A stretch of 64,000 nucleotides of DNA from Clostridiales bacterium (GCA_018366495.1 JAGZHZ010000007.1:1-64000), one strand, 5' to 3'; shown: positions 53,299 to 61,846, numbered from the stretch's first letter. Translations and numbers: made by a program. Notes: a model not told the origin generated them from the sequence alone.

Positions 53299-53992
53299 AT
53301 TTTCAAAACATGGAGCAATGAAATTTATCGGACATCTGGATATTATGCGCTATTTTCAGAAAGCAATCCGCCGAGCCGATCTGGATATTGTCTATACGGA
53401 AGGATTCAGCCCTCACATGGTCATGTCATTTGCCTCTCCTCTCGGAGTTGGTCTGACAAGTGATGCAGAATATTTTGATATTGAAATTCACGGTACAATT
53501 TCCTCAGAGGAAGCAGTAAATCGTTTAAATCGAGTGATGGTTGATGGAATCGAAGTCCTTTCTTTTCGTCAAGTCCCTCAAGATAAGGCAAACAAAGCGA
53601 TGTCTTTAGTTGCGGCAGCAGATTACTTTGTCTCATATCGTGATGGAAAATCTCCTTGTCGCGATTGGCAGGAAAAACTTCTGGAATTTTACAGTCAGAA
53701 ACAGATTGTGATCGTGAAAAAGACAAAAAAATCAGAAAAAGAGATGGATATTCGTCCGTATATTTACAAGTTAGAACAAAAAGATGACGGAATATTTATG
53801 CAGCTGTGTGCCGGAAGCGTTACAAATATTAAACCTGAGCTGGTTATGGAAGCATTTACACAATGGCTTCATGTCGAGCAACAGCCATTTTCTCTTCTGG
53901 TACATCGTATGGAAATGTATGCTGATGTCGGAACAGAGGAAAAGAGGCAATTTGTTTCATTGGAAGATTTAGGTGAAGAGATTGCAGAGTAA
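53282..53992 (+). CDS. TIGR03936-family protein (DUF2344)
   Basis: 236-aa protein beginning KIRIKFSKHGAMKFIGHLD, followed by FSPHMVMSFASPLGVGLTS, the DUF2344 pattern. It always partners TIGR03960 radical SAM proteins and is thought to help them; function unknown. Start TTG 53282 is preferred, 9 nt after GGGAGG; the upstream GTG overlaps that SD. Overlaps the RNase gene at its 3' end by about 11 nt. Confidence 0.87.
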   Translation: MKIRIKFSKHGAMKFIGHLDIMRYFQKAIRRADLDIVYTEGFSPHMVMSFASPLGVGLTSDAEYFDIEIHGTISSEEAVNRLNRVMVDGIEVLSFRQVPQDKANKAMSLVAAADYFVSYRDGKSPCRDWQEKLLEFYSQKQIVIVKKTKKSEKEMDIRPYIYKLEQKDDGIFMQLCAGSVTNIKPELVMEAFTQWLHVEQQPFSLLVHRMEMYADVGTEEKRQFVSLEDLGEEIAE

Positions 53993-55160
53993 GCTGATTT
54001 TTACAAGGATAAACGAAAGAGCAGTAACTGCTCTATTTGAAGACGAACAATGTGTTCAGCTGGAATGCGGCGTTGAAAAAGATACTATTCTTGGAAATAT
54101 CTATATTGGGAAGGTAAAGAATGTAGTGAAGAACATTCAGGCAGCATTTGTGGAAATTGCGCCGGGAATGATGTGTTATCTTCCACTGGAAGAGGCAAGA
54201 AATGCCGTTTATACCTCAAAAATTCCATCCAATCGTCTTGTAGCACAGGATGAACTGCTGGTGCAGGTAAAAAAGGAAGGGATAAAGACAAAAGCGCCGG
54301 GACTTACCGCTGACTTTTGTCTGACGGGTCAATATCTTATCTTAAGCCATGGAAATACAAGAATCGGATTGTCTTCTAAACTGGACAGCGAGTGTAAAAA
54401 AAGGCTGCGCGAGTGGATTACTCCTTTTGAAAATACTGCATACGGATGGATTGTGCGTACAAATGCGGCGAACGTTTCAGAAGAACTTTTTCTTGCAGAA
54501 GCAGCAGAACTTTCCCGAAAATATGAGACGATCGTCAAAAATGCAGCATTTCGTACTTGTTTTAGTATAGTGATGAAAAACGATCCCTATTGTACACAAA
54601 TTCTAAAAAATATGTATCATAAAAATACAGAAGAGATTATTACAGATCAGTCTGATTTTTATGAGGAAATTGTGCAATATGAGAAACTGTCAAAACATCC
54701 ATGCCGGGTTTCTTTCTATCAAGACGATCTGCTGCCCCTTGCAAAACTTTATAATCTGGAGAGAATTCTGGAAAATGCTCAGAAAGAACGTGTCTGGATG
54801 AAATCGGGAGCTTATCTTGTAATCCAGCCTACAGAGGCCATGACAGTGATTGATGTCAACACTGGAAAGTGTACGGCAAAGAAAGATCAGCAGGAAACAT
54901 TTTTAAAGATTAATAAAGAAGCAGCAGCAGAGATTGCCAGACAGCTTCGAATTCGGAATATTTCAGGAATTATCGTTGTAGATTTTATTAATCTGGAACA
55001 GGAGAATGATCGCAGAGAATTGATGCAGTATTTAGAAGATTTCTTAAATCGAGACCCTGTCAAGACTACACTGGTGGATATGACGCGCCTCGGATTGGTA
55101 GAAATTACACGAAAAAAGGTAAAAAAATCTCTTTCTGAGCAGTTGGGACAAAAAAGTTAA
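53982..55160 (+). CDS. rng: Ribonuclease E/G family protein (RNase G)
   Basis: 392-aa endoribonuclease. The N-terminal part includes an S1 domain (LGNIYIGKVKNVVKNIQAAFVEI, split by sheet ends). The catalytic RNase E/G domain has VIDVNTGKC with the metal aspartate; NLEQENDRRELMQYLEDF contains the second aspartate region. The RNase E scaffold is lacking, and the C-terminus is short, as in other Firmicutes RNase G proteins. It may process 16S rRNA 5' ends. Start TTG 53982 (6 nt after AGGTGA) or GTG 53973. Confidence 0.88.
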   Translation: MQSKLIFTRINERAVTALFEDEQCVQLECGVEKDTILGNIYIGKVKNVVKNIQAAFVEIAPGMMCYLPLEEARNAVYTSKIPSNRLVAQDELLVQVKKEGIKTKAPGLTADFCLTGQYLILSHGNTRIGLSSKLDSECKKRLREWITPFENTAYGWIVRTNAANVSEELFLAEAAELSRKYETIVKNAAFRTCFSIVMKNDPYCTQILKNMYHKNTEEIITDQSDFYEEIVQYEKLSKHPCRVSFYQDDLLPLAKLYNLERILENAQKERVWMKSGAYLVIQPTEAMTVIDVNTGKCTAKKDQQETFLKINKEAAAEIARQLRIRNISGIIVVDFINLEQENDRRELMQYLEDFLNRDPVKTTLVDMTRLGLVEITRKKVKKSLSEQLGQKS

Positions 55161-55179
55161 AAAATTTACAAAAAATCCG

Positions 55180-55208
55180 TTGACGTAATCAAAATAATAT
55201 AGTACAAT
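55180..55208 (+). promoter_or_regulatory. Predicted promoter of rplU operon
   Basis: TTGACG (55180-55185), 17 bp, TACAAT (55203-55208), about 85 nt before rplU. Confidence 0.65.
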
Positions 55209-55211
55209 GCA

Positions 55212-55284
55212 ATCGTATGCCGCACAAAGAGGTTTAAGGATCAGTGATCTGATCACCGTATTTGGCGAGTAATGATAATAGGAG
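55212..55284 (+). promoter_or_regulatory. Probable L21 leader (ribosomal-protein autoregulatory leader)
   Basis: The 5' leader of rplU contains a hairpin GATCA-GTGATC-TGATC (55240-55256) and a GTATGCCGC...GGCG pairing, the position of the L21 leader element known in many Firmicutes. I could not align it to the model, so the identity is tentative. Confidence 0.45.
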
Positions 55285-55293
55285 GTGTGCCAT

Positions 55294-55599
55294 ATGTACG
55301 CAATTATTGCAACAGGTGGTAAACAGTACAAAGTAGCCGAAGGCGATATCATTAACGTAGAAAAGCTGGGAGTGGAAGCTGGAGAAACTGTTACTTTTGA
55401 TAACGTTCTCGCAGTAAGCAATGACGGTCTGAAAGTTGGTGCAGACGTTGCAGGTGCAACCGTAACAGCTAGTGTTGTTAAGAATGCAAAAGCGAAAAAA
55501 GTGATTGTTTACAAATATAAAAGCAAAACCGGATATCATAAGAAAAACGGTCACAGACAGCAGTATACTCAGGTTAAGATTGAAAAAATCAATGGTTAA
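55294..55599 (+). CDS. rplU: 50S ribosomal protein L21
   Basis: 101-aa ribosomal protein. YAIIATGGKQYKVAEGD at the start, then KVIVYKYKSKTGYHKKNGHRQ near the C-terminus, are typical L21. ATG 55294 follows AGGAGGTG. A GTG at 55285 is part of the SD area. First gene of rplU-prp-rpmA-obgE-yhbY-nadD-yqeK-rsfS, a standard Firmicutes series. Confidence 0.97.
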   Translation: MYAIIATGGKQYKVAEGDIINVEKLGVEAGETVTFDNVLAVSNDGLKVGADVAGATVTASVVKNAKAKKVIVYKYKSKTGYHKKNGHRQQYTQVKIEKING

Positions 55600-55605
55600 T
55601 CCATT

Positions 55606-55926
55606 ATGATAGAAATTATCATTCATAGAAGAGGGAATCAGTATGCAGGTTTTGTCTCGAAAGGTCATGCGGGATATGCAGAAGAAGGATATGATATCAT
55701 CTGTGCTGCTGTCTCTGTACTGACAGTCAATACCATTAATTCAATTGAAGCTTTTACCACGGATCATTTTGCAGTGAGACAGGGTGACGGACTGGTGGAA
55801 TTAATTTTGGACGGGACAGTCTCAAAAGAGACTGCTTTGCTGATAGATTCTATGATACTTGGCTTGCAGGATATTCAGAAAAATTACGGAAATGAATATA
55901 TGAACATCATATTCGAGGAGGTGTAG
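55606..55926 (+). CDS. prp: Ribosomal-processing cysteine protease Prp
   Basis: 106-aa cysteine protease that removes the N-terminal extension of L27. Catalytic His21 (KGHAGYAEEGYD) and Cys33 (IICAAVSVLT) are present in the expected spacing. It lies between rplU and rpmA, as in Firmicutes generally, and its substrate L27 (next gene) has the extended N-terminus. Confidence 0.92.
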   Translation: MIEIIIHRRGNQYAGFVSKGHAGYAEEGYDIICAAVSVLTVNTINSIEAFTTDHFAVRQGDGLVELILDGTVSKETALLIDSMILGLQDIQKNYGNEYMNIIFEEV

Positions 55927-55929
55927 GAC

Positions 55930-56220
55930 ATGTTAAATATGAACCTTCAGATTTTCGCTCATAAAAAGGGAGTTGGTTCTACAAAAAATGGTAGAGATTC
56001 CGAATCCAAGAGATTAGGTGCGAAAAGAGCAGACGGACAGTTTGTAAAAGCTGGAAATATCCTTTACAGACAGCGTGGAACAAAAATTCATCCAGGCGTA
56101 AACGTAGGACGCGGCGGAGATGATACTTTATTTGCATTAGTTGACGGTGTTGTAAAGTTTGAGAGAAAAGGCAGAGACAAAAAACAGGTTTCTATCGTTC
56201 CGGTAGCAGTAGAAGAATAG
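55930..56220 (+). CDS. rpmA: 50S ribosomal protein L27 with cleavable N-terminal extension
   Basis: 96-aa L27. It begins MLNMNLQIFAHKKGVGS: residues 1-9 are the extension cleaved by Prp in Firmicutes (cut after F9), exposing AHKKG as the mature N-terminus that reaches the peptidyl-transferase centre. STKNGRDSESKRLGAKRADGQ follows the family pattern, split here only for length. SD GGAGGTG precedes ATG 55930. Confidence 0.96.
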   Translation: MLNMNLQIFAHKKGVGSTKNGRDSESKRLGAKRADGQFVKAGNILYRQRGTKIHPGVNVGRGGDDTLFALVDGVVKFERKGRDKKQVSIVPVAVEE

Positions 56221-56226
56221 AACGTG

Positions 56227-56264
56227 TGGCTTCAAATCAGATTGGTTTGAAGCCATTTTTTTAA
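56227..56264 (+). terminator. Terminator after rpmA
   Basis: Stem TGGCTTCAAA / TTTGAAGCCA with a 9-nt loop and a T7 tail. It may partly attenuate transcription into obgE, which then starts 92 nt later. Confidence 0.85.
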
Positions 56265-56355
56265 TCGGCAGACTACAAAATCTGTAATTTTTATGTCTAG
56301 AACAGCAAGCAGTGTTGCATAATAAAAAATAAGAAAAAAACAGGCAGGTGATAAT

Positions 56356-57651
56356 ATGTTTGCAGACAGAGCAAGAATTTTTATTCGTTCCGGAAAAGGC
56401 GGCGACGGTCATGTAAGTTTCCGAAGAGAGCTTTTTGTAGCAGCAGGCGGTCCGGACGGAGGTGACGGCGGAAAAGGCGGGGATGTAATCTTTGAGGTAG
56501 ATGAAGGATTAAATACACTGGCAGATTTTCGCCACAGAGGAAAATTTTGTGCCCAGGACGGTGAAGAGGGAAAGAAAAAGCGGTGTCATGGTGCAAATGG
56601 AAGTGATATTGTGCTGAAAGTTCCGGAAGGAACAATTATCAAAGAAGCGGAATCGAATCGTGTTATCGCTGATATGTCCGGGGAAAACCGCAGGAAAGTG
56701 ATCTTAAAGGGCGGAAAAGGCGGACTTGGAAATATGCACTATGCTACGGCAACGATGCAGGTTCCAAAATATGCACAGCCTGGCAAACCAGGCAAGGAAC
56801 TTTGGGTGAATCTGGAATTAAAAGTAATTGCAGATGTAGGATTAGTCGGATTCCCGAATGTCGGAAAATCCACTTTTCTTTCAAGAGTCAGCAACGCACG
56901 TCCTAAAATAGCAAATTATCATTTTACCACACTGACACCAAATCTTGGTGTTGTAGATTTAGATGGAGGCAAAGGATTTGTTATCGCAGATATTCCTGGA
57001 TTGATAGAAGGCGCTTCAGAGGGAGTTGGCCTCGGTCATGAGTTTCTGCGTCATATTGAACGGACGAAAGTATTGATTCATATTGTGGATGCTGCTTCAA
57101 CAGAAGGACGTGATCCGATCGAGGATATCCATAAAATTAATCAGGAACTTGTCGCATATAAGGAAGAAATTGCAAATCGCCCTCAGGTGATTGCAGCAAA
57201 CAAAATTGATGCGATCTATCAGGATGGTGAAAATGATCCGATTCAGAAATTAAAAGAAGAATTTGAACCGCAGGGAATTCGCGTATTTCCTATTTCAGCT
57301 GTCACTGGAAAAGGTATCAAGGAATTATTGTATTATGTAAAAGAATTATTAGATCAGGTTCCGGACGAGACAGTAGTGTTTGAACAGGAATATTTTCCAG
57401 ATGAGTTTGATATTCAGATAGATCTCCCTTACACTGTGACAAAATCTGATGAAGAAGAACATACTTATATTGTGGAGGGACCTAAGATTGAAAAAATGTT
57501 AGGATATACAAATCTGGATTCTGAAAAAGGATTTACTTTCTTCCAGAAATTCTTAAAAGAAAGTGGTATTTTGGATGAATTAGAAGCAGCCGGCATTGAG
57601 GAAGGCGATACCGTAAGAATGTATGGTCTTCAATTTGATTATTATAAATAA
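56356..57651 (+). CDS. obgE: GTPase ObgE/CgtA
   Basis: 431-aa ribosome-assembly GTPase. The N-terminal Obg fold is glycine-rich (GGPDGGDGGKGGDV, SGKGGDGHVSF). The G domain has Walker A GFPNVGKSTFL, switch II DIPGLIEGASEG and NKID. The C-terminal OCT domain (about 345-431) is present, as in Firmicutes Obg. It links GTP and ppGpp levels with 50S assembly and, in Bacillus, with sporulation. SD AGGTGATA. Confidence 0.96.
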   Translation: MFADRARIFIRSGKGGDGHVSFRRELFVAAGGPDGGDGGKGGDVIFEVDEGLNTLADFRHRGKFCAQDGEEGKKKRCHGANGSDIVLKVPEGTIIKEAESNRVIADMSGENRRKVILKGGKGGLGNMHYATATMQVPKYAQPGKPGKELWVNLELKVIADVGLVGFPNVGKSTFLSRVSNARPKIANYHFTTLTPNLGVVDLDGGKGFVIADIPGLIEGASEGVGLGHEFLRHIERTKVLIHIVDAASTEGRDPIEDIHKINQELVAYKEEIANRPQVIAANKIDAIYQDGENDPIQKLKEEFEPQGIRVFPISAVTGKGIKELLYYVKELLDQVPDETVVFEQEYFPDEFDIQIDLPYTVTKSDEEEHTYIVEGPKIEKMLGYTNLDSEKGFTFFQKFLKESGILDELEAAGIEEGDTVRMYGLQFDYYK

Positions 57652-57672
57652 GATTGAAAACAGGAGAAAAAG

Positions 57673-57966
57673 ATGACAAGTAAACAACGAGCATATTTAA
57701 AGAGTCTGGCAATGACGATGGACCCGATTTTACAGATCGGAAAATCAAGTCTGACCCCAGAAAATACAGCCGCGATTGACGAAGCGCTTGCCGCAAGAGA
57801 ATTAATTAAAATTCATGTATTACAGAATTGCCTTGATGATCCTAAGGCGCTGGCACAGATAGTAGCAGAACGCACACATTCTGAGGTCGTTCAGGTGATT
57901 GGAAAGAAGATTGTACTGTATCGTCCTGGAAAAGACGATAAGAAAAAGATTGTTCTTCCAAAGTAA
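57673..57966 (+). CDS. yhbY: YhbY-family RNA-binding protein
   Basis: 97-aa CRM-domain protein binding pre-50S ribosomal subunits. QRAYLKSLAMTMDPILQIGK and the glycine loop region with LAARELIKIHVLQNC are characteristic. The gene follows obgE, as in other Firmicutes, and has an AGGAG SD. Confidence 0.93.
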   Translation: MTSKQRAYLKSLAMTMDPILQIGKSSLTPENTAAIDEALAARELIKIHVLQNCLDDPKALAQIVAERTHSEVVQVIGKKIVLYRPGKDDKKKIVLPK

Positions 57967-57980
57967 AGGAGTATGAACAT

Positions 57981-58622
57981 ATGCCTGCACTCAAAAAGAA
58001 AATCGGAATTATGGGAGGAACATTTGACCCGATTCATATCGGTCATTTGATTCTTGGAGAAAGTGCATATCAACAATTCAAACTGGATAAAGTATTATTT
58101 ATGCCTTCGGGAAATCCGCCTCATAAACTGAACCGTGAAGGGCGCGCCACGAATGAAGAGAGAGTGGAAATGGTCAGACGTGCTATTTCTTCTAATCCTC
58201 ATTTTGAACTGTCATTTGAAGAAATGAATGGGAAAGGATTTAATTATACAAAGGAGACATTGCAGCGTCTGACAGAATCTCATCCTGACACGGAATACTA
58301 TTTTATCATGGGTGCGGATTCTTTGTTTCAGCTTGAAGAATGGAAACAGCCAGAGCAGATCTGCCGTCTCTGTACGATTGTCGTTGCGGTCAGAGATCAT
58401 GTCCATACATCTAAATTTGATGATAAGATACAGGAGCTTTCTGAAAAATACAAAGCTAAAATCGAGAAACTTGATACATCAAATATTGATATTTCTTCTC
58501 AAATGATCCGAAGCTGGTTAAATGCTGGAAAGCCGATCCGTTACTATGTACCGGATGCTGTAGTCGAATATATTCAAAAGAGAAATCTATACAGAGGGTG
58601 TGAAACAGATGAAGTCCTATAA
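57981..58622 (+). CDS. nadD: Nicotinate-nucleotide adenylyltransferase
   Basis: 213-aa enzyme making nicotinic acid adenine dinucleotide, the step before NAD synthetase. GGTFDPIHIGHLILGE is the nucleotidyltransferase (T/H)xGH motif, and SSQMIRSWLNAGKPIRYYVP near the C-terminus is the ISxTxIR-like motif. It overlaps yqeK by 14 nt. Confidence 0.95.
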   Translation: MPALKKKIGIMGGTFDPIHIGHLILGESAYQQFKLDKVLFMPSGNPPHKLNREGRATNEERVEMVRRAISSNPHFELSFEEMNGKGFNYTKETLQRLTESHPDTEYYFIMGADSLFQLEEWKQPEQICRLCTIVVAVRDHVHTSKFDDKIQELSEKYKAKIEKLDTSNIDISSQMIRSWLNAGKPIRYYVPDAVVEYIQKRNLYRGCETDEVL

Positions 58623-59193
58623 CTTAAAGAAAATGCAGAAAAAAGTTAAAAAGTATATGGATGAGGATCGGTATACACATACAGTAGGGGTTATGTATAT
58701 GTGTGCGGCGCTTGCCATGGCACACGGTGAAGATTTGCTTCGTGCCCAAGTGGCAGGGCTGCTTCATGACTGTGCAAAGTGTATGCCAAATGATAAAAAG
58801 CTGAAAATTTGTGAAAAAAATGAGATAGAAATATCTGAAGCAGAACGTGAAAATCCTTTTTTACTCCATGCAAAACTTGGGGCATATCTGGCTGATAAGA
58901 AATATGGTGTGGATGAAAAAGAGATTTTGGATGCAATCCGTTATCATACGACAGGAAAGCCCCAGATGAACCGTTTGGAGAAGATTGTATATATTGCGGA
59001 CTATATTGAACCTATGCGCAGCAAAGCGTTAAATCTGCCTTTCATCCGCAAGATGGCTTTTCAGGATCTTGACGAGACAATGTATCTTATCTTACATGAT
59101 ACACTGGAATACTTAAGCAAACAGGCAGAGGTCTTAGATCCTATGACCAAAATGGCTTATGATTACTATAAAAACAGAAAAGGGGAGATCTAA
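58609..59193 (+). CDS. yqeK: HD-domain phosphohydrolase YqeK
   Basis: 194-aa HD hydrolase that cleaves diadenosine tetraphosphate (Ap4A) symmetrically, by similarity. Metal-binding residues: HTVGVMYMC, GLLHDCAKC (HD) and AIRYHTTGK. ATG 58609 follows GAGGGTG; a GTG at 58600 overlaps the SD. Fixed partner of nadD in Firmicutes. Confidence 0.93.
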   Translation: MKSYNLKKMQKKVKKYMDEDRYTHTVGVMYMCAALAMAHGEDLLRAQVAGLLHDCAKCMPNDKKLKICEKNEIEISEAERENPFLLHAKLGAYLADKKYGVDEKEILDAIRYHTTGKPQMNRLEKIVYIADYIEPMRSKALNLPFIRKMAFQDLDETMYLILHDTLEYLSKQAEVLDPMTKMAYDYYKNRKGEI

Positions 59194-59197
59194 ATAA

Positions 59198-59563
59198 ATG
59201 GAACATTCAATATCAAAAGAAATGGCAAAGATTGCTTATGAAGCATTAGATGAAAAAAAAGCGGTAGACATCACTATTATTGATATTCAGAAAGTATCTG
59301 TTCTTGCTGACTATTTTATTATTGCCAGCGGTACAAATAAAAATCAGGTACAGGCTCTTGTGGATAATGTGGATGAAAAACTGACAAAAGCTGGTCATCC
59401 TGCAAAACAAGTGGAGGGATATCAGGCTGCAAACTGGATTTTACTGGATTACGGCGATGTCATTGTCCATGTTTTTGATTCAGAAAACCGTTTGTTCTAC
59501 GATTTGGAGCGTATCTGGAGAGACGGCAAAATAATGACATTAGAGGAATTAGAGAGAGAATAA
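59198..59563 (+). CDS. rsfS: Ribosome silencing factor RsfS
   Basis: 121-aa protein that binds L14 and keeps the 50S subunit from joining 30S. ADYFIIASGTNKNQVQAL and EGYQAANWILLDYGDVIVHVF are family motifs. It closes the operon and is followed by a terminator. Confidence 0.95.
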   Translation: MEHSISKEMAKIAYEALDEKKAVDITIIDIQKVSVLADYFIIASGTNKNQVQALVDNVDEKLTKAGHPAKQVEGYQAANWILLDYGDVIVHVFDSENRLFYDLERIWRDGKIMTLEELERE

Positions 59564-59580
59564 ATCTAAAGAAATATCAA

Positions 59581-59610
59581 AACGGTATGGCAAAAGCTGT
59601 ACCGTTTTTT
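59581..59610 (+). terminator. Terminator after rsfS
   Basis: Stem AACGGTA/TACCGTT with a 12-nt loop that can extend the pairing, and a T6 tail. Confidence 0.8.
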
Positions 59611-59695
59611 GATGCTTGTATTTTTGCATAAAACGTTTTATGATAAGGTTATCGTATTGCAAATTTTTAATTTGTTTGGGAAAGAAGGTGCTTTT

Positions 59696-60601
59696 ATGCG
59701 AGAACCAAGTATTTATTTGTCGGTCACAACGACTATGATATGGGAGAGATTTACCCATCATTTCCGAAATGTTAAGACGAGTGAAACTTATTTTGGAGAT
59801 TTAAATGAATTTCTCGATATGATACAGAAAGATTTTTTGGCTATACAGCAGCAGGACGCAGAACAATATTATCAAACGATGAAAAAAAGAGTAGAAAGCC
59901 AGGAAATAAGGAGTAAAACGCTGGAAAAAAAGTTAAAAGAACTGCACGCCTTTGCAGATTTTATTTTACACCAGAAAAATGATTATGAAATACCGGATTC
60001 TTTTCAGGATTATTTTTACAGCTATCTCATTTATTTTGACAAAGAAGATCGTGTAAAAGATGTCTTTCCGATTGAAGATCTTGATAAAATGTTAAGGGCA
60101 GCAGAAGAAGAATATATGACCTATACAATTTTAGTACTGTTTTATCGGATGGGGCTGCTGTCTACAGATGTCTGTGCGATAAAACCAGGCGATTTTGTAG
60201 AAAAAGAGGGACAAAGATATCTGATCCTGCGCGAAAAAAAAGAGGTTGCCTATATTCCGCAGGATGTGACTGAAATTTTGAAGCGTTATGAAGAAGTAAG
60301 AGAGGATCACGAGTATTACTTTTTTAATGGGCGAGGGAATCCATTAAATACAATGTATCTTCATCGTATGATGCGCAGAATTACAAAAAAAGCAGGGGTT
60401 TCTGATTACAGTGCAATGGATTTAAGAAGCGCTTATGCCGGCACATTATACGCATATGGAGCAAAGGACGATCAGGTAGCTGATCAGATCAGGATTACTC
60501 AGATGCATATAAAGCGATATGAAAATGAAGACTTTCAAACAGACATCAAAGAAAATGCTGCAAATCTGATCAAAATGGTTGTTCTTCCACCTGAAAGATA
60601 A
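59696..60601 (+). CDS. Tyrosine-recombinase-like protein lacking most catalytic residues
   Basis: 301-aa protein with the layout of an integrase: an N-terminal SAM-like helical domain (to about 120) and a C-terminal catalytic-type domain. Yet the active site is changed. The first catalytic Arg position (normally GLRVSEL) reads GLLSTDV; the HxLRH box reads MDLRSAYAG, keeping only the Arg; and the H/W-Y end reads MHIKRYE, where only the Tyr is obvious. It may be a DNA-binding relative or a decayed recombinase. Intact reading frame and a good SD (AAAGAAGGTG) argue for function. ATG 59696 chosen over an upstream frame at 59609 with no SD. Confidence 0.72.
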   Translation: MREPSIYLSVTTTMIWERFTHHFRNVKTSETYFGDLNEFLDMIQKDFLAIQQQDAEQYYQTMKKRVESQEIRSKTLEKKLKELHAFADFILHQKNDYEIPDSFQDYFYSYLIYFDKEDRVKDVFPIEDLDKMLRAAEEEYMTYTILVLFYRMGLLSTDVCAIKPGDFVEKEGQRYLILREKKEVAYIPQDVTEILKRYEEVREDHEYYFFNGRGNPLNTMYLHRMMRRITKKAGVSDYSAMDLRSAYAGTLYAYGAKDDQVADQIRITQMHIKRYENEDFQTDIKENAANLIKMVVLPPER

Positions 60602-60629
60602 AGAAATAAAAAAATATGTCTTAAAGCAT

Positions 60630-60666
60630 CAATAAGTTTACATAATATTTTTATGTAAACTTATTG
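60630..60666. terminator. 16-bp hairpin between convergent genes
   Basis: Perfect stem CAATAAGTTTACATAA / TTATGTAAACTTATTG with a 5-nt loop, between the recombinase-like gene and lexA (convergent). No T run follows on either strand, so it may be a weak bidirectional terminator or a protein-binding palindrome. Confidence 0.45.
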
Positions 60667-60721
60667 AGTATAAATATCTGAATCTTCTGATTTCTATGCG
60701 ACTAAAGATTTGGAATCGTTT

Positions 60722-61345
60722 TTATTGAAAAAATCGAAAAACACCGATTACTTTTCCGAGAATTTTTAATTCTCCGTCAACAATGATCGGAGTCATATCG
60801 TCATTTTCTGGCTGAAGACGATAATATCCGTCCTCTTTATAATAAGTCTTTACAGTAGCGGAATCTTCCACAAGAGCAACGATCATTTCACCGTTTTCTG
60901 CAGTTGTTTGTTGCTGGACCAGCACTTTATCCCCGTTGAAAATACCGGCATTGATCATGCTCTCACCTTTTACTTCCAGCATAAATGTGGTTTTTCCCTT
61001 CGGCATATATTCAGAAGGAATCGGAAAATATCCATCTACATTTTCGACCGCAAGAATCGGAGATCCGGCAGCAACTTTTCCCATAATTGGAACATTGATG
61101 ATCTCGCGGCGGACTAAATTAAAATTGTCATCTAAGATTTCGATTGCTCTTGGCTTTGTCGGGTCCCTTCTGATATATCCGTTTTTTTCGAGTGATTCCA
61201 GATGGGAATGGACAGAAGAAGTAGATTTTAAATGAACAGCATCACATATTTCACGAACAGCAGGCGGAAAACCTCTGTTTAAAATCTCATTTTTTATATA
61301 TTCCAAAATCTCGGACTGTTTTTTTGTTATTTTTCCATACGCCAT
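60722..61345 (-). CDS. lexA: LexA repressor
   Basis: 207-aa SOS repressor and self-cleaving protease. The N-terminal winged HTH (SEILEYIKNEILNRGFPPAV, then LKSTSSVHSHLESL) precedes the S24 domain. The cleavage site AG is in VAAGSP; catalytic Ser lies in GESMINAG and Lys in SATVKTYY. ATG 61345 is the start because GGAGGT lies 6 nt upstream; ATG 61351 is too close. Its promoter carries a palindrome that overlaps the -35, so it is probably autoregulated. Confidence 0.95.
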   Translation of the reverse strand: MAYGKITKKQSEILEYIKNEILNRGFPPAVREICDAVHLKSTSSVHSHLESLEKNGYIRRDPTKPRAIEILDDNFNLVRREIINVPIMGKVAAGSPILAVENVDGYFPIPSEYMPKGKTTFMLEVKGESMINAGIFNGDKVLVQQQTTAENGEMIVALVEDSATVKTYYKEDGYYRLQPENDDMTPIIVDGELKILGKVIGVFRFFQ

Positions 61346-61371
61346 AAGCATACCTCCAGCTCTTTTTCTTA

Positions 61372-61424
61372 ACTATATCATATCTATAGCAAAAATTCAA
61401 ACAAATGTTTAGAATATTTGTTCT
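61372..61424 (-). promoter_or_regulatory. lexA promoter and SOS-box-like palindromes
   Basis: On the minus strand TTGAAT (61400-61395), 17 bp, TATAGT (61377-61372). A perfect palindrome AAACAAATGTTT (61399-61410) overlaps the -35, and AGAATATTTGTTCT (61411-61424) abuts it. Both follow the GAAC-N4-GTTC style of clostridial LexA sites with single changes. Confidence 0.6.
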
Positions 61425-61846
61425 GTCAGGGGAAATGTTTTCTCAAATTACAAGGAAAAGAGGAAAGAAAATGTTTAGACAACTCTTTCCTTTTTTTATA
61501 AACAGAAGTAACAACGTATTTTTTATGTGCAGAAATACTAAAAACAATCCGATGAATTATGATAAAAGCAGTTGAAGAACTTTCAAAGAAGTATTATAAT
61601 AAATCCGAGTAATTTGCGATTTTAGATGAACAAGAAAATAAGTAGGAACTCTCTGAAAAAGTTATAAAATAACATAATATTTGAGAAAGTACCGATGGCT
61701 GGTCGGGAAGTTATGTCTGCAAAAAAGTGTATTGACGTATAAAAGCAAAATCAGGATATGCTTGGAGCAGAAATGATATCAATATGGATAGGAATCCGTA
61801 TTTTAAGCATCAGCATAAGTAAATGAAAAGAGGAGACAAGTAATCT
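61425..61846 (+). other. Long leader with promoter for the zinc-ribbon gene
   Basis: No gene seen. A strong promoter TTGAAG (61572-61577)-17-TATAAT (61595-61600) points right, leaving an untranslated leader of about 240 nt. The leader holds ACCGATGGCTGGTCGGGAAG (61691-61710) and a second weak promoter (TTGACG 61733). I do not recognise a known riboswitch class. The unexplained length suggests a regulatory RNA. Confidence 0.45.

Noticed and set aside
61685..61715. GTACCGATGG resembles the 3' end of a cyclic-di-GMP (GEMM) riboswitch
   Set aside because: The conserved upstream part (ACGCACAGGGCAAAC and GCAAAGC) is missing, so the aptamer cannot form.
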